Assembly: GCF_030160455.1 (NCBI RefSeq)
Contig: NZ_BSOJ01000028.1
Location: forward strand, 1 to 64,000
DNA from: Limnobacter litoralis
GTDB taxonomy: Bacteria > Pseudomonadota > Gammaproteobacteria > Burkholderiales > Burkholderiaceae_B
Length of the DNA: 64,000 nt
Direction: 5' to 3'
Part shown: positions 28,849 through 39,893 of the stretch, piece after piece
How the letters are laid out: the number at the start of each line of letters is the position of its first letter
Position numbering within the stretch: position 1 is the stretch's first letter
Program-made: the position numbers and the translations under genes
The notes under the pieces: generated by a model
Seen by the model: the letters and a program-made list of their open reading frames with translations, nothing else
Told to the model about the DNA's origin: nothing
Database searches by the model: none

Positions 28849-30864
28849 ATGTCATCCTCTTCCAAGAACATGGCGAATGCCATTCGCGCACTGGCCATGG
28901 ACGCTGTTCAAGCCGCCAAATCCGGTCACCCAGGCATGCCAATGGGCATGGCCGAAATTGCAGTTGCCCTGTGGGCACGCCATTTGAAGCACAACCCGCA
29001 AAACCCGCACTGGGCTGATCGCGACCGTTTTGTGTTGTCAAACGGCCACGGTTCCATGCTGATTTACGCGCTGCTTCACCTGACCGGTTACGACTTGCCC
29101 ATTGAAGAGCTGCAAAATTTCCGTCAGTTGCATTCTAAAACACCAGGGCACCCTGAAGTGGACATCACCCCCGGAGTGGAAACCACAACTGGCCCGTTGG
29201 GGCAGGGTATTGCCAACGCCGTGGGCATGGCACTGGCTGAAAAGCTGCTGGCCGCAGAATTCAACGAACCCGGCTTCCCCGTGGTTGATCACAACACTTA
29301 CGTGTTTTTGGGCGACGGCTGCTTGATGGAGGGCATTTCTCACGAAGCCTGTTCACTGGCCGGCACACTGGGCTTGTCCAAGCTGATCGTCATGTACGAC
29401 GACAACGGCATCTCAATTGACGGCAAGGTTGAGCACTGGTTTGGCGACGACACGCCCAAGCGCTTTGAAGCCTACGGCTGGAATGTCATTCCCAACGTGA
29501 ATGGTCACGATGTGGACGCCGTGGATGCAGCCATTGCCCAGGCCCGCCAGAATGCGACACTGGACAAAGGCCCCACGTTGATTTGCTGCAAAACCAACAT
29601 CGGCGAAGGCTCGCCCAACATGGCCGGCACCGACAAAGTGCACGGTGCGCCACTGGGCGACAAGGAAATTGCCGCCACGCGCGAGGCAATCGGCTGGAAC
29701 CACCCACCGTTCCACATTCCTCCCGAGGTGTACAACGCCTGGGACGCACAGGTGGAAGGCGCAGCGCGTCAATCCGCTTGGGACAAACTGTTTGCCACTT
29801 ATGAAGCCAAGTTTCCTGCCAAGGCTGCTGAATTCAAGCGCCGCATGGCGGGTAACCTGCCGGCCGGCATTGAAGCCAAGTTGACAGGCTTGCTGCAGGC
29901 AGTGGCCGACAAGGCCGAAACCATTGCAACCCGCAAGGCCAGCCAGAATGCCATTACCCTGTTGGCGGCTGAATTGCCTGAATTGCTGGGCGGCTCTGCT
30001 GACCTGACTGGCTCAAACCTCACCAACTGGCCATCTTGCGTGGCGGTGCGCCGAAACGCCGACGGTTTTGTGGCGGGCAACCACGTTAACTGGGGCGTGC
30101 GTGAATTTGGGATGAGTGCCGCGCTGAACGGCGTGGCCCTTCACGGTGGTTACATTCCGTTTGGTGCCACTTTCCTGACTTTCTCGGATTACAGTCGCAA
30201 TGCCATCCGCATGGCTGCGCTCATGAAGAAGCGCAATATTTTTGTGTTCACCCACGACTCGATCGGTCTGGGTGAAGACGGCCCAACCCACCAGCCCGTG
30301 GAACATGCGGCCACACTGCGCCTCATTCCAAATCTGGATGTGTGGCGTCCCGCTGACGCGGTCGAATCCATGGCCGCCTGGAATGCAGCGGTGTTGCGTG
30401 CCAATGGTCCGAGCGCCCTGTTGTTCAGCCGCCAAAACCTGCCGCACGTGCCCCGCACTGCTGCCCAGCTTGAAAACACGTTAAAGGGCGGTTATGTGTT
30501 GTCTGACGCCGCCGATGCCAAGGTCACGCTGGTGGCCACGGGTTCTGAACTGGAATTGGTGCTGAAAGCACAAGAAGCTTTGCAAGCCAAAGGCGTGGTT
30601 GCCCGCGTGGTGTCCATGCCGTCTACCACGGTGTTTGACCGTCAAGACGCAGCCTACCGCGCGCAAGTGTTGGGCACAAAGCCGATGGTGTGTGTCGAGG
30701 CCGGCGTCACCGACGGCTGGTACAAGTACATCGCCGCTGCAGGTGCGAAAGGCAGCGTGGTCGGCATGCACAGCTTCGGTGAGTCTGCTCCGGCTGGCGA
30801 ACTGTTCAAATATTTCGGCATTACCGCCGACAAGGTGGCCGAGGCCGCTCTGTCGCTGATTTAA
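28849..30864 (+). CDS. tkt: Transketolase
   Basis: A 671-residue thiamine diphosphate enzyme of the pentose phosphate and Calvin pathways. It has [12 protein letters not shown] near 22-33, the ThDP motif [13 protein letters not shown] at 155-167 ending in NG at 186-187, and the transketolase signature RQNLPHVPR in the C-terminal half. The open frame extends 54 codons further upstream, but the ATG at 28849 matches the family start. It is followed by gapA after 35 bases. Confidence 0.97.
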   Translation: MSSSSKNMANAIRALAMDAVQAAKSGHPGMPMGMAEIAVALWARHLKHNPQNPHWADRDRFVLSNGHGSMLIYALLHLTGYDLPIEELQNFRQLHSKTPGHPEVDITPGVETTTGPLGQGIANAVGMALAEKLLAAEFNEPGFPVVDHNTYVFLGDGCLMEGISHEACSLAGTLGLSKLIVMYDDNGISIDGKVEHWFGDDTPKRFEAYGWNVIPNVNGHDVDAVDAAIAQARQNATLDKGPTLICCKTNIGEGSPNMAGTDKVHGAPLGDKEIAATREAIGWNHPPFHIPPEVYNAWDAQVEGAARQSAWDKLFATYEAKFPAKAAEFKRRMAGNLPAGIEAKLTGLLQAVADKAETIATRKASQNAITLLAAELPELLGGSADLTGSNLTNWPSCVAVRRNADGFVAGNHVNWGVREFGMSAALNGVALHGGYIPFGATFLTFSDYSRNAIRMAALMKKRNIFVFTHDSIGLGEDGPTHQPVEHAATLRLIPNLDVWRPADAVESMAAWNAAVLRANGPSALLFSRQNLPHVPRTAAQLENTLKGGYVLSDAADAKVTLVATGSELELVLKAQEALQAKGVVARVVSMPSTTVFDRQDAAYRAQVLGTKPMVCVEAGVTDGWYKYIAAAGAKGSVVGMHSFGESAPAGELFKYFGITADKVAEAALSLI

Positions 30865-30899
30865 CAGACTGATTTCATTTCTACTGAGGAGTTTTTGAC

Positions 30900-31910
30900 A
30901 TGACCATTCGCGTTGCCATCAACGGTTACGGCCGAATCGGCCGCAACGTTCTGCGTGCCCACTACGAAGGCGGTAAAAAGCACGACATCGAAATCGTAGC
31001 GATCAACGACCTGGGCGACCCCAAAACCAACGCCCACCTGACCCAGTACGACACCGCGCATGGCCGTTTCCCTGGCACCGTGTCGGTTGACGGCGACTAC
31101 ATGGTGGTCAACGGCGACAAAATCAAAGTGCTGGCGAACCGCAACCCGGCTGAGCTGCCATGGGGCGAGTTGGGCGTTGATGTGGTCATGGAGTGCACAG
31201 GCTTTTTCACCTCCAAAGAGAAAGCCTCTGCCCACCTGAAGGGCGGCGCAAAGAAGGTCATTATTTCCGCCCCCGGCGGCAAAGACGTGGACGCCACCGT
31301 GGTTTACGGTGTTAACCACAACGTGTTGAAGAGCACCGACACCGTAATCTCCAATGCGTCTTGCACCACCAACTGTTTGGCCCCTTTGGTCAAGCCACTG
31401 AACGACGCCATCGGCATTGAAACCGGCCTGATGACCACCGTTCACGCCTACACCAATGACCAGGTGTTGACCGACGTGTACCACGAAGACCTGCGTCGCG
31501 CTCGTTCAGCCACCATGAGCATGATCCCCACCAAAACCGGTGCGGCTGCTGCTGTGGGCCTGGTGTTACCAGAACTGAACGGCAAGCTGGACGGCTACGC
31601 CATCCGCGTACCAACCATCAACGTGTCCATGGTTGACCTGTCATTCATCGCCAGGCGTGAAACCACGGTGGATGAAATCAACAGCATCCTGAAGGCCGCT
31701 TCCGAAGGTCCGCTGAAAGGTGTGCTCGATTTCAACGAGGCACCCTTGGTGTCCATCGACTTCAACCACAACCCAGCGTCTTCCTCATACGACGCCACGC
31801 TGACCAAGGTCAGCGGCAAGCTGGTCAAGGTTTCCAGCTGGTACGACAACGAGTGGGGTTTCTCAAACCGCATGCTCGACACCACTGTGGCGCTGATGAA
31901 CGCCAAGTGA
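30900..31910 (+). CDS. gapA: Glyceraldehyde-3-phosphate dehydrogenase, type I
   Basis: A 336-residue NAD-binding enzyme beginning [15 protein letters not shown]. The catalytic Cys155 lies in [24 protein letters not shown] supplies the His and the C-terminal [12 protein letters not shown] closes the active site. A strong GAGGAG site precedes the ATG. Together with tkt it forms a short sugar-phosphate operon that ends at the hairpin at 31962. Confidence 0.98.
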   Translation: MTIRVAINGYGRIGRNVLRAHYEGGKKHDIEIVAINDLGDPKTNAHLTQYDTAHGRFPGTVSVDGDYMVVNGDKIKVLANRNPAELPWGELGVDVVMECTGFFTSKEKASAHLKGGAKKVIISAPGGKDVDATVVYGVNHNVLKSTDTVISNASCTTNCLAPLVKPLNDAIGIETGLMTTVHAYTNDQVLTDVYHEDLRRARSATMSMIPTKTGAAAAVGLVLPELNGKLDGYAIRVPTINVSMVDLSFIARRETTVDEINSILKAASEGPLKGVLDFNEAPLVSIDFNHNPASSSYDATLTKVSGKLVKVSSWYDNEWGFSNRMLDTTVALMNAK

Positions 31911-31961
31911 TTGAAATACCCCCCCTCAAAGGGGGTAACCCCTTCATTTCAATGGAAAAGT

Positions 31962-31985
31962 AAGGCCCCTTAGCGGGCCTTTTTC
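31962..31985 (+). terminator. Intrinsic terminator after gapA
   Basis: The stem AAGGCCC/GGGCCTT with loop CTTAGC is followed by TTTTT. A second smaller hairpin, CCCCCTCAAAGGGGG, sits about 40 bases upstream, just beyond the gapA stop codon. Confidence 0.85.
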
Positions 31986-32046
31986 ATTGGTTTGAAAGCA
32001 GGCCTGGTTCGCTACATTGGAAGCATCCCAAGAAGTGAGCCACAGC

Positions 32047-34008
32047 ATGTTCCAAGCATTCAATGCCAAGCAGAATTCGTTCAAGTCAGTTAACCTGATT
32101 TTACTTTTCAAGCACGCCTGTATGGCGCTCTGTCTGTGGGGGTTGGCCGTGGGGGCCGCCCAGGCCGACAGTGGTCAGTTCATCATCAAGCTGAAAAATG
32201 CGGTCGAGCTGAGTTCAATGCCCACTGTGCGCAGATTGGATCACGATGGCCAGGAATTGGCGGATCTTATGCAGCGCAACGGCGTTGACGCCACGTGGTT
32301 GAGGCCTGGTGCGATCGGCATTCAAGTCATGAAGTGGGGGCCTTCCGTTCGTGAAAGCGACAAGCAGGCTTTGCTCAACCGCTTGCGCAGCGACCCCGAT
32401 GTTGAGTATGTACAAGAGGATCGCCCTGTTCGCGCCTTTGCCACGCCCACCGATTCGCAGTTTTCAAACCAGTGGGACTTGCGTTCGTTGGCGAACACCG
32501 CCGGTGCAAAATTTGACCAGGCTTGGGACATGATTCGAGGTTCGGCTGCCGTTGTAGTGGCTGTGATTGACACTGGGGTGGTGTTCTCGACACCAGACCT
32601 CTCCGGGCGGTTGCTCAGCGGTTACGACTTTATTTCAGACTCTGCCACAGCCAATGACGGAGACGGGCGCGACGCAGACCCTTCTGACCCTGGTAACTGG
32701 GTGAGTCAGGCTGATACACAAACCACGCAGTTCAGTGGTTGCTCAGTCAGCAATTCAAGCTGGCATGGCACGTTTGTGGCGGGTGAAATTGCAGCAGACA
32801 CCAACAACCAGTCTGACATTGCCGGTGCAGACTGGAACGTCAAAATTCTTCCAATTCGGGCGCTGGGCAAGTGCGGTGGCTCGCTTTCAGACGTGCTGGA
32901 TGGCATGCTGTGGGCCGCTGGCATTTCCGTACCCGGAGTGCCCAACAACACGAACCCTGCCGCAGTCATCAATTTGAGTTTGGGCAGTGCGTCAAGCTGC
33001 AGTACTTATGAACAATCTGTCGTTGATCGAGTCACCTCTGCCGGTACTTTGGTGGTGGCTGCCGCGGGCAACGGAGGCGGTGCGGTTGAGTCGCCCGCAA
33101 ACTGCAATGGTGTCATGGCCGTGGGGGCCTTGGACAAAGACGGAAGCCGGGCCTACTACAGTGCTGTGGGCAATGGCGTCACCCTGATGGCGCCGGGTGG
33201 GTATTACGACGGCATTGTGGGCCTTGGAAACAGTGGTACAACTACACCTTCATCGCCCACACTGGTTACAAAAACAGGCACCTCATTTTCTGCGCCTTTG
33301 GTGGCTGCCACAGGTGCCTTGTTGAAGTCGGTCAATCCAGCTTTAAGCCCGGCTCAAATTCGCAATTACATTACTCAGAATACATCGCCGTTTTTGGCCC
33401 CTGCTTCTCAAACCTGCACGGCCAACAGCGGCTATGCAACGTGTAACTGCACGACAGCGGTCTGCGGTGCGGGCATGTTGAATGCATTTGCCGCCGTCAA
33501 AGCGGCGCGCGGCAACTTGCCCCTTGCCAATGCGGTGTCCAGCAACAATGGTTTGGTGACCAGTGGCTATCAGCCTGCGTCTGCGTCAAGCAACGTGATC
33601 CTGAATGGTTCATCCAGTACAGCAGGTACAGGCAATACCATTGCTTCGTATGCCTGGCAGCAGGTGTCTGGTGAAACATTGATGACCGGCACCAACACCA
33701 ATGCCAACGTGACTTTGCCGCCGCCCCAAAACACCACAGACCTCGTTTTCAAGCTGACGGTGACCGATTCAGTGGGGCAGTCGCACACCAGCTACACTGC
33801 GCTTCGGGTGGTGGCCAGTGGCGGATCAAGTTCATCGCCAACCGTGGGCACCACGGGTGGATCGAGTACCCCGACGGCCACTTCAAGTACCTCTTCGTCT
33901 GGTTCGTCTGGCGGAGGTGGTGGCGGTGGTGCACTGTCTTTCTATGGGCTGGCCGGTTTGGCCCTGTTGCTGGCAGCTCTTCGAAAGGCCAACAGCAAAG
34001 CTGCGTAA
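32047..34008 (+). CDS. Subtilisin-family serine protease with GlyGly-CTERM tail
   Basis: A 653-residue exported S8 peptidase. A signal peptide (hydrophobic at 16-35, cleavage after AAQA at 40) and an inhibitor I9-like propeptide (about 45-130) precede the catalytic domain. The triad is Asp175 (AVIDTGV), His240 (SSWHGTFVAG) and Ser413 (GTSFSAP). A PKD-like or immunoglobulin-like segment follows at about 505-605, then a Ser/Thr/Gly linker. Seven glycines at 622-628, a hydrophobic helix at 629-645 and a basic end (RKANSKAA) form a GlyGly-CTERM sorting signal. Proteins with this tail are processed by rhombosortase, which is encoded next door on the opposite strand. The ATG at 32047 is preferred to a TTG at 32017. 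Confidence 0.9.
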   Translation: MFQAFNAKQNSFKSVNLILLFKHACMALCLWGLAVGAAQADSGQFIIKLKNAVELSSMPTVRRLDHDGQELADLMQRNGVDATWLRPGAIGIQVMKWGPSVRESDKQALLNRLRSDPDVEYVQEDRPVRAFATPTDSQFSNQWDLRSLANTAGAKFDQAWDMIRGSAAVVVAVIDTGVVFSTPDLSGRLLSGYDFISDSATANDGDGRDADPSDPGNWVSQADTQTTQFSGCSVSNSSWHGTFVAGEIAADTNNQSDIAGADWNVKILPIRALGKCGGSLSDVLDGMLWAAGISVPGVPNNTNPAAVINLSLGSASSCSTYEQSVVDRVTSAGTLVVAAAGNGGGAVESPANCNGVMAVGALDKDGSRAYYSAVGNGVTLMAPGGYYDGIVGLGNSGTTTPSSPTLVTKTGTSFSAPLVAATGALLKSVNPALSPAQIRNYITQNTSPFLAPASQTCTANSGYATCNCTTAVCGAGMLNAFAAVKAARGNLPLANAVSSNNGLVTSGYQPASASSNVILNGSSSTAGTGNTIASYAWQQVSGETLMTGTNTNANVTLPPPQNTTDLVFKLTVTDSVGQSHTSYTALRVVASGGSSSSPTVGTTGGSSTPTATSSTSSSGSSGGGGGGGALSFYGLAGLALLLAALRKANSKAA

Positions 34009-34559
34009 GCGAACCCCAGCACAATGCCACCCCGGTGCGCCTGGGTGGCAATTGCTCCACCGATGTGGGCATCCACATGTGGGCCTTGGGCCCATTCGAC
34101 GGTAAGCTTCGCCGCAAGGCCAACCGACAACAGCGTCAGCGGCAGGCTGGTATTTTGGGGTCTGTTTGGCTGGCACCAGGCCAGCGCCAAACACACCGCA
34201 AATTGAAAATGCAGCGCGCCGCTCAGGCCGCAGTACCACTGAATGGGCTCAACGAATTCCAGGTAGAACGCCACCGCAAACAGCGAGGCGAGCTGAGTCA
34301 AAAGCCATTGCCAGGGGTGCAGTACCCGTTCGAATCCCCAGTTCAAAAGTGCCATGCCTGCCAGGTTCAGCGCAAGGTGCGTCCAGCTGAGATGCACAAA
34401 CTGCGCAAGCAGTAAGTAAATGAAAAATGAGTCAAATAAATCAGTGTGTTGCCTGTAAAACAGCGGAAAATAAAGCTGCGTAGCAAAAGCAGCCACTGCA
34501 ATTGCAATCGAGGGCAAATAAAGCCGGAAATCGGGTTTGTCGGGGGTATAATTACGCAC
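33942..34559 (-). CDS. Rhombosortase (rhomboid-family intramembrane protease)
   Basis: A 205-residue polytopic protein with about six hydrophobic helices. It has the rhomboid-like [14 protein letters not shown] segment (His56, His61, Asn65), the nucleophile motif GLSGALH with Ser113, and DAHIGGA with His165 as the likely dyad partner. Size and motifs match rhombosortase, which cleaves GlyGly-CTERM tails near the glycine run so that substrates can leave the inner membrane. The only substrate visible here is the adjacent protease. The last ~21 codons are antisense to the protease tail. The start is a GTG at 34559, and it overlaps the pgk promoter region. Confidence 0.85.
   Translation of the reverse strand: MRNYTPDKPDFRLYLPSIAIAVAAFATQLYFPLFYRQHTDLFDSFFIYLLLAQFVHLSWTHLALNLAGMALLNWGFERVLHPWQWLLTQLASLFAVAFYLEFVEPIQWYCGLSGALHFQFAVCLALAWCQPNRPQNTSLPLTLLSVGLAAKLTVEWAQGPHVDAHIGGAIATQAHRGGIVLGFAYAALLLAFRRAASNRAKPASP
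34547..34552 (+). promoter_or_regulatory. Putative -10 element of the pgk promoter
   Basis: A perfect TATAAT lies 39 bases before the pgk start codon, behind a G run. I see no good -35 match at the usual distance, so an activator may be needed. It sits on the start codon region of the divergent rhombosortase gene. Confidence 0.45.
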
Positions 34560-34591
34560 TGTTTTTATTTATCTCTGGGCGAGTACCACTC

Positions 34592-35776
34592 ATGCTTCGT
34601 TTCTTGCGGCTAACCGATCAAAAAGTCAGTGGTCAGCGCGTGCTGATCCGCGTCGATTTTAACGTGCCATTCGACTCACAGGGTCGAATTACTGAAGATA
34701 CCCGCATTCGCGCGTCCTTGCCCGGAATTCAATACTGCATCAACAACAATGCAGCGCTGATGCTGACCTCCCACCTTGGCCGCCCGGTTGAGGGTCAATA
34801 CGATGAAACGCTGAGCCTGGCCACTGTGGCACAGCGCCTGTCTGAATTGCTGAACAAGCCCGTGCGCTTGGTTAAAAACTGGGTGGAAGAGGGTGTGTCT
34901 GTTCAACCCGGCGAAGTGGTCATTCTTGAAAACTGCCGCTTCAACAAAGGCGAAAAGAAAAACGACCCTGTGCTTAGCCAGAAAATTGCGGCCCTGTGCG
35001 ACATTTACGTCAATGACGCTTTTGGCACAGCCCACCGCGCTGAAGCCACCACACACGGCGCAGCTCAGTACGCAAAAATTGCCTGTGCCGGCCCCTTGCT
35101 GGCCGCCGAACTGGATGCATTGGGCGCAGCATTGTCTCAGCCGCGTCGCCCCATGGTGGCCATTGTGGCGGGCTCGAAAGTGTCTACCAAGCTAACCATT
35201 CTTGAAAGTCTGGCCGAAAAGGTCGACCAATTGATCGTAGGCGGCGGTATCGCCAATACTTTTATGGCTGCGCAAGGTTTGCCCATTGGCAAGTCACTGT
35301 CAGAGCCCGACCTGGTTGATCAGGCCAAGGCCATTATTTCAAAAATGCAGGCGCGCGGCGCCGCGGTGCCCATTCCAACCGACGTGGTGGTGGGTGCTGA
35401 GTTCTCTTCTGCGGCACAAGCCACCTGCAAGCCCGTAGCACAGGTTTCCGATGCCGACATGATTTTCGACATTGGCCCAGAAACTGCCGAAACACTGACT
35501 GGTATTCTTGAAAAGGCTGGAACCATCGTCTGGAACGGCCCGGTCGGCGTGTTTGAATTTGATCAGTTTGGCAAAGGCACTGAACGAATCGCCAAGGCCA
35601 TTGCCAAGTCCGACGCCTTTTCAATTGCCGGTGGCGGCGACACCCTGGCTGCCATTGCAAAATATGGCATTGCAGACCAGGTCAGCTACATTTCCACCGG
35701 CGGTGGCGCCTTCCTTGAGTTTTTGGAAGGCAAAACACTGCCCGCAGTCGACATTCTTCAGCAGCGCGCTGCCTGA
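34592..35776 (+). CDS. pgk: Phosphoglycerate kinase
   Basis: A 394-residue two-lobed kinase. The N-terminal signature [13 protein letters not shown] near 14-26, LTSHLGRP near 62-69, and the C-terminal nucleotide-binding GGGDTLAAI and [14 protein letters not shown] are all present. It converts 1,3-bisphosphoglycerate to 3-phosphoglycerate with ATP formation. The start at 34592 follows the family. It is first in the pgk-pyk-fba run. Confidence 0.98.
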   Translation: MLRFLRLTDQKVSGQRVLIRVDFNVPFDSQGRITEDTRIRASLPGIQYCINNNAALMLTSHLGRPVEGQYDETLSLATVAQRLSELLNKPVRLVKNWVEEGVSVQPGEVVILENCRFNKGEKKNDPVLSQKIAALCDIYVNDAFGTAHRAEATTHGAAQYAKIACAGPLLAAELDALGAALSQPRRPMVAIVAGSKVSTKLTILESLAEKVDQLIVGGGIANTFMAAQGLPIGKSLSEPDLVDQAKAIISKMQARGAAVPIPTDVVVGAEFSSAAQATCKPVAQVSDADMIFDIGPETAETLTGILEKAGTIVWNGPVGVFEFDQFGKGTERIAKAIAKSDAFSIAGGGDTLAAIAKYGIADQVSYISTGGGAFLEFLEGKTLPAVDILQQRAA

Positions 35777-35808
35777 ACCACCCCAACTTTTGCAGGAACA
35801 CTGAATTC

Positions 35809-37254
35809 ATGCTGATGACTCGCCAAACCAAGATCGTTGCCACCCTCGGCCCAGCGTCCACCGACCCGGTGGTGCTGGAGAAGATGATCTCGGCCGGGCT
35901 GAATGTGGTTCGTGTCAATTTCTCGCACGGTTCTGCCGATGAGCACATCGGGCGTGTGCGAATGGTTCGCGAAATTGCTGCGCGCTTGCACAAGGACATC
36001 GCGGTCATGGCTGACCTTCAGGGTCCCAAAATTCGCGTGGGCCTGTTTGAAAATGGATTTGTCCAGCTGGATGTGGGCTCCAGTTTCATTCTGGATGCGC
36101 AGTGCAAAATGGGCAACCAGGATCGCGTTGGGCTTGACTATCCCGAATTGGTCAATGACGTGAAGGCCGGTGACACCTTGCTGCTGGACGACGGCAAAAT
36201 CGTATTCAAGGTCAAAAAGGTGGCAGGCAGTGAAATTCACGTTGAAACGCTGGTGGGTGGACCACTGAAAAACCGCAAGGGCATCAACAAGCAGGGTGGT
36301 GGTTTGTCCGCGCCAGCGCTCACTGCCAAAGACATGGAAGACATTCGCACCGCTGTGGCTTTTGAGGCCGATTACATTGCGGTGTCCTTCCCCAAAAGCG
36401 GTGCTGACATGTACATGGCTCGCGAGCTCACTCGCGCAGCCGGTGGCCACGCTTTGATGATTGCCAAAATCGAACGCTGTGAAGCACTTGAAAACATTCA
36501 GGAATTGATCAAAAGCTGCGATGGCCTGATGGTCGCCCGTGGTGACCTGGCTGTTGAAATTGGCGACGCCGCGGTGCCTGCTGAGCAAAAGCGCCTGATT
36601 CGCGCGGCGCGTGAACACAACAAGCTGACCATCACCGCCACGCAAATGATGGAGAGCATGATCGAAAGCCCTGTGCCTACGCGTGCAGAGGTGTCAGATG
36701 TGGCCAACGCAGTGCTTGACGGCACCGACGCGGTGATGTTGTCTGCTGAAACAGCCGCAGGCAAGTTTCCAGTGGAAACCATCATGGCGATGTCGCGCAC
36801 TTGCATTGAGGCCGAAAAATCCGCCAAGTCCACACTGGATGCTGATTTCCTGAACCGCAAATTCACCCGTGTTGACCAGTCCATCGCAATGGCAGCACTG
36901 TTTACGGCTCATCATCTGGATGTGAAGGCCATTGCGGCTTTGACCCAGTCCGGCTCAACCGCTTTGTGGATGTCTCGCCTGAATTGTGGCGTGCCCATTT
37001 TTGCATTGACGCCCGAAGAAAAGACCCGCAGGCGCTTGTCGCTCTACCGTGACGTGCGCACGGTGATGATGCAATATGAAACCGAAGACCGTGAGATTTT
37101 GCTGGCAAAAGCGGAGAAAGCGTTGCTGGATGCCAAAGTGGTCGAGATGGGCGATCTCATCGTCATCACCATTGGCGAGCCGATTGGCAAGTCAGGCGGC
37201 ACCAACACCATGAAGATTGTTCGCATTGGCGAGCACATTGGCCAGACACAATAA
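35809..37254 (+). CDS. pyk: Pyruvate kinase
   Basis: A 481-residue enzyme that makes pyruvate and ATP from phosphoenolpyruvate. It starts RQTKIVATLGPAS, has NFSHG near 40, ADLQGPKIRVG near 68, and the catalytic segment LMIAKIERCEALENI near 217 with the active-site Lys. MVARGDLAVEIG and TATQMMESMIESPVPTRAEV follow. The start could be the ATG at 35809 or the one two codons later. It follows pgk by 32 bases. Confidence 0.97.
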   Translation: MLMTRQTKIVATLGPASTDPVVLEKMISAGLNVVRVNFSHGSADEHIGRVRMVREIAARLHKDIAVMADLQGPKIRVGLFENGFVQLDVGSSFILDAQCKMGNQDRVGLDYPELVNDVKAGDTLLLDDGKIVFKVKKVAGSEIHVETLVGGPLKNRKGINKQGGGLSAPALTAKDMEDIRTAVAFEADYIAVSFPKSGADMYMARELTRAAGGHALMIAKIERCEALENIQELIKSCDGLMVARGDLAVEIGDAAVPAEQKRLIRAAREHNKLTITATQMMESMIESPVPTRAEVSDVANAVLDGTDAVMLSAETAAGKFPVETIMAMSRTCIEAEKSAKSTLDADFLNRKFTRVDQSIAMAALFTAHHLDVKAIAALTQSGSTALWMSRLNCGVPIFALTPEEKTRRRLSLYRDVRTVMMQYETEDREILLAKAEKALLDAKVVEMGDLIVITIGEPIGKSGGTNTMKIVRIGEHIGQTQ

Positions 37255-37290
37255 GACAGATTCATTTATTTTTTATTCGGAGACTTTCCC

Positions 37291-38355
37291 ATGCCACTCG
37301 TATCCATGCGCCAATTACTGGATCATGCCGCTGAAAACGCATACGGCATTCCAGCGTTCAACGTCAACAACCTGGAACAGGTTCAGGCTGTGATGGCCGC
37401 GGCCGATGCAGTGGGTGCTCCAGTTATTCTTCAAGCCAGTGCAGGTGCGCGCAAATACGCAGGCGAGCCATTCATCAAGCACCTTATCCAGGCCGCCGTT
37501 GAGGCCTATCCGCACATCCCCCTGGTGATGCACCAGGACCATGGCACCAGCCCGAAAGTGTGCGAAGGCGCAATTGGTTTGGGCTTCGGTTCCGTCATGA
37601 TGGACGGCTCATTGATGGAAGACGGCAAAACCCCCGCCAGCTTTGAATACAACATGAATGTCACCAAAACCGTGGTGGATATGGCGCACAAAGTCGGCGT
37701 CACGGTTGAAGGTGAACTGGGTTGCTTGGGCAATTTGGAGACCGGCGAAGCCGGCGAAGAGGACGGCATTGGCGCCGAGGGCAAGCTGGACCACAGCCAG
37801 ATGCTGACTGACCCCGAAGAAGCCGCTGTGTTCGTTAAGGCGACCCAACTGGACGCGCTGGCCATTGCCATCGGCACCAGCCACGGCGCTTACAAATTCA
37901 GCCGCAAGCCCACAGGTGACATTTTGGCAATTTCCCGCGTGAAAGAAATTCACGCCCGCATCCCGAATACACACCTCGTGATGCATGGCTCTTCGTCTGT
38001 CCCTGCCGATCTGCTGGCCATCATCAACCAGTTTGGCGGCAAGATGAAAGAAACCTACGGCGTGCCTGTGGAGGAAATTCAGGAAGCGATCAAGTACGGT
38101 GTTCGCAAGATCAACATCGACACCGACATCCGCCTGGCCATGACCGGTGCAGTGCGCAAGTTCCAGTTTGAAAACCCCGGCAAATTCGACATGCGCGAGT
38201 GGATGAAGCCCGCACGTGAAGCCGCCAAGGCCATTTGCAAGCAGCGTTACCTTGAATTTGGTTGCGAAGGACAAGCCGGTAAAATCAAGGCGATCAATCT
38301 GGTCGACATGGCCGCCAAGTACGCCAAGGGCGAACTGGCCCAGATCGTTCAGTAA
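37291..38355 (+). CDS. fba: Fructose-bisphosphate aldolase, class II
   Basis: A 354-residue zinc aldolase. Asp83-His84 in VMHQDHGTS near 79-87 supply the catalytic Asp and a zinc ligand. [12 protein letters not shown] near 132-143 and [10 protein letters not shown] near 227-236 give further ligands, and [12 protein letters not shown] near 266-277 is the phosphate-binding region. It works in glycolysis and the Calvin cycle. It follows pyk by 36 bases and is closed by a terminator. Confidence 0.97.
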   Translation: MPLVSMRQLLDHAAENAYGIPAFNVNNLEQVQAVMAAADAVGAPVILQASAGARKYAGEPFIKHLIQAAVEAYPHIPLVMHQDHGTSPKVCEGAIGLGFGSVMMDGSLMEDGKTPASFEYNMNVTKTVVDMAHKVGVTVEGELGCLGNLETGEAGEEDGIGAEGKLDHSQMLTDPEEAAVFVKATQLDALAIAIGTSHGAYKFSRKPTGDILAISRVKEIHARIPNTHLVMHGSSSVPADLLAIINQFGGKMKETYGVPVEEIQEAIKYGVRKINIDTDIRLAMTGAVRKFQFENPGKFDMREWMKPAREAAKAICKQRYLEFGCEGQAGKIKAINLVDMAAKYAKGELAQIVQ

Positions 38356-38378
38356 AGCAAACCGTTCTGATATGCCAT

Positions 38379-38404
38379 CACGCGGGGTACAACCCGCGTG
38401 TTTT
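38379..38404 (+). terminator. Intrinsic terminator between fba and purC
   Basis: A perfect eight-base stem, CACGCGGG/CCCGCGTG with loop GTACAA, is followed by TTTT. It separates the glycolytic genes from the purine genes that follow in the same direction. Confidence 0.85.
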
Positions 38405-38436
38405 ACTTTTAAAAGCCTGTGAATGAGGCCCCTTGA

Positions 38437-39333
38437 ATGAGTACAGTGTTTGAAACCAAATTGACGTCACTTCCTTTGTTGCACAAAGGCAAAGTGCGGG
38501 AAAACTTCGCCGTGGGTGACGACAAAATGTTGATCGTCGCCAGCGACAGGTTGTCTGCATTTGACGTCATTCTTGACCAGCCCATTCCTGAAAAAGGCAT
38601 GGTACTGACCCAGATGGCCCAATTCTGGTTCGACATTCTGACCGACGTGGTGCCCAACCACCTTACAGGCATTGATCCTGCCACCTTGGTCAGCCCTGAA
38701 GAAGCCAAACAGATTCGTGGCCGGTCAATGGTGGTCAAACGCCTCAAGCCCCTGCCCATTGAGGCGGTGGTGCGCGGCTACCTCATTGGATCTGGCTGGA
38801 AAGACTACTGTGCCACTGGCGCCGTGTGTGGCATCAAGCTGCCCGCAGGCATGCAGATGGCGGCCAAGCTGGAAACTCCCATTTTCACGCCTGCCACCAA
38901 AGCGGCCGTCGGTGAGCACGATGAAAACATCGACTTTGACACCATGGCAGCCACCATTGGCAAAGAACTCGCTGAACAAGTCCGTGATGTGTCCATTCAG
39001 CTTTACACCAAGGCCAGCGACTACGCGGCGCGCCAGGGCATCATCATTGCAGACACCAAGTTTGAATTCGGACTGGATGAGAATGGCACATTGACCCTGA
39101 TGGATGAAGTGCTTACCGCCGATTCATCCCGCTTTTGGCCAGCAGACCAGTACCAGGTGGGTATTTCCCCACCTTCCTATGACAAACAGTTCGTTCGCGA
39201 TTACCTTGAAAGTGTGCCAGGCTGGAACAAAAAAGCCCCCGCGCCTTCATTGCCGGCTGAAATCATTGAGAAGACCGCCAGCAAGTACCGTCAGGCCTAC
39301 GAGGTGCTGACAGGTCGTGTGTGGATGGGCTGA
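38437..39333 (+). CDS. purC: SAICAR synthase PurC
   Basis: A 298-residue ATP-dependent ligase that joins aspartate to CAIR. It has the [27 protein letters not shown] blocks near 17-44, the [11 protein letters not shown] motif near 110-120, and [19 protein letters not shown] near 222-240. This longer form is typical of beta- and gammaproteobacteria. It heads the purC-purE-purK-sua5 run. Confidence 0.98.
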   Translation: MSTVFETKLTSLPLLHKGKVRENFAVGDDKMLIVASDRLSAFDVILDQPIPEKGMVLTQMAQFWFDILTDVVPNHLTGIDPATLVSPEEAKQIRGRSMVVKRLKPLPIEAVVRGYLIGSGWKDYCATGAVCGIKLPAGMQMAAKLETPIFTPATKAAVGEHDENIDFDTMAATIGKELAEQVRDVSIQLYTKASDYAARQGIIIADTKFEFGLDENGTLTLMDEVLTADSSRFWPADQYQVGISPPSYDKQFVRDYLESVPGWNKKAPAPSLPAEIIEKTASKYRQAYEVLTGRVWMG

Positions 39334-39357
39334 AAATAACAATTGGGGACACAGGCA

Positions 39358-39879
39358 ATGACAGACGTGAACAACATGCACACATGCGACAAGCCACTGG
39401 TTGGCGTGGTAATGGGCTCTTCCTCAGACTGGGAAGTGATGAAAAACGCCGTGCAGGTGCTGCGCGATTTCAATGTGCCCTACGAGGCTCAAGTGGTGTC
39501 GGCACATCGCATGCCCGATGAAATGTTTGCTTATGCCACTGTGGCCAAAGACCGGGGAATACAGGTGATCATTGCTGGTGCAGGCGGTGCCGCGCACCTG
39601 CCAGGCATGCTGGCTGCCAAAACAACACTGCCTGTGATGGGCGTGCCGGTTCCTTCAAAATACCTGCGTGGCGAAGATTCACTGTTGTCCATCGTCCAAA
39701 TGCCCAAAGGCATCCCTGTTCACACCTTCGCCATTGGTGAAGCGGGTGCTGCAAATGCCGCTTTGGCCGCTGTTTCCGTGTTGGCCTTGAGTGACAAAGC
39801 ATTGTCTCAGAAGCTGGAAGCCTTTCGTGTGGCGCAGTCCCAGGTGGCGCGCGACATGGAACTGCCCCCTCTCCGTTAA
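39358..39879 (+). CDS. purE: N5-CAIR mutase PurE
   Basis: A 173-residue mutase with the class I PurE signature [14 protein letters not shown] near 17-30 and the active-site SAHRMPDEM near 48. [14 protein letters not shown] follows, then GVPVPS. It moves the carboxyl group of N5-CAIR to carbon 4. The ATG at 39358 is preferred to a TTG at 39343. It is followed by purK after 14 bases, its usual partner. Confidence 0.97.
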   Translation: MTDVNNMHTCDKPLVGVVMGSSSDWEVMKNAVQVLRDFNVPYEAQVVSAHRMPDEMFAYATVAKDRGIQVIIAGAGGAAHLPGMLAAKTTLPVMGVPVPSKYLRGEDSLLSIVQMPKGIPVHTFAIGEAGAANAALAAVSVLALSDKALSQKLEAFRVAQSQVARDMELPPLR

Positions 39880-39893
39880 AGGTCCACATTCCT

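Noticed and set aside
31915-31940. C-rich and G-rich hairpin right after gapA
   Set aside because: It lacks a T tract of its own and the better terminator is 40 bases downstream, so it was not listed as a separate terminator.
35758-36645. A 295-codon minus-strand open frame inside pyk
   Set aside because: It lies fully opposite a clear pyruvate kinase with every motif present. The product is His- and Val-rich with no domain, typical of an antisense shadow.
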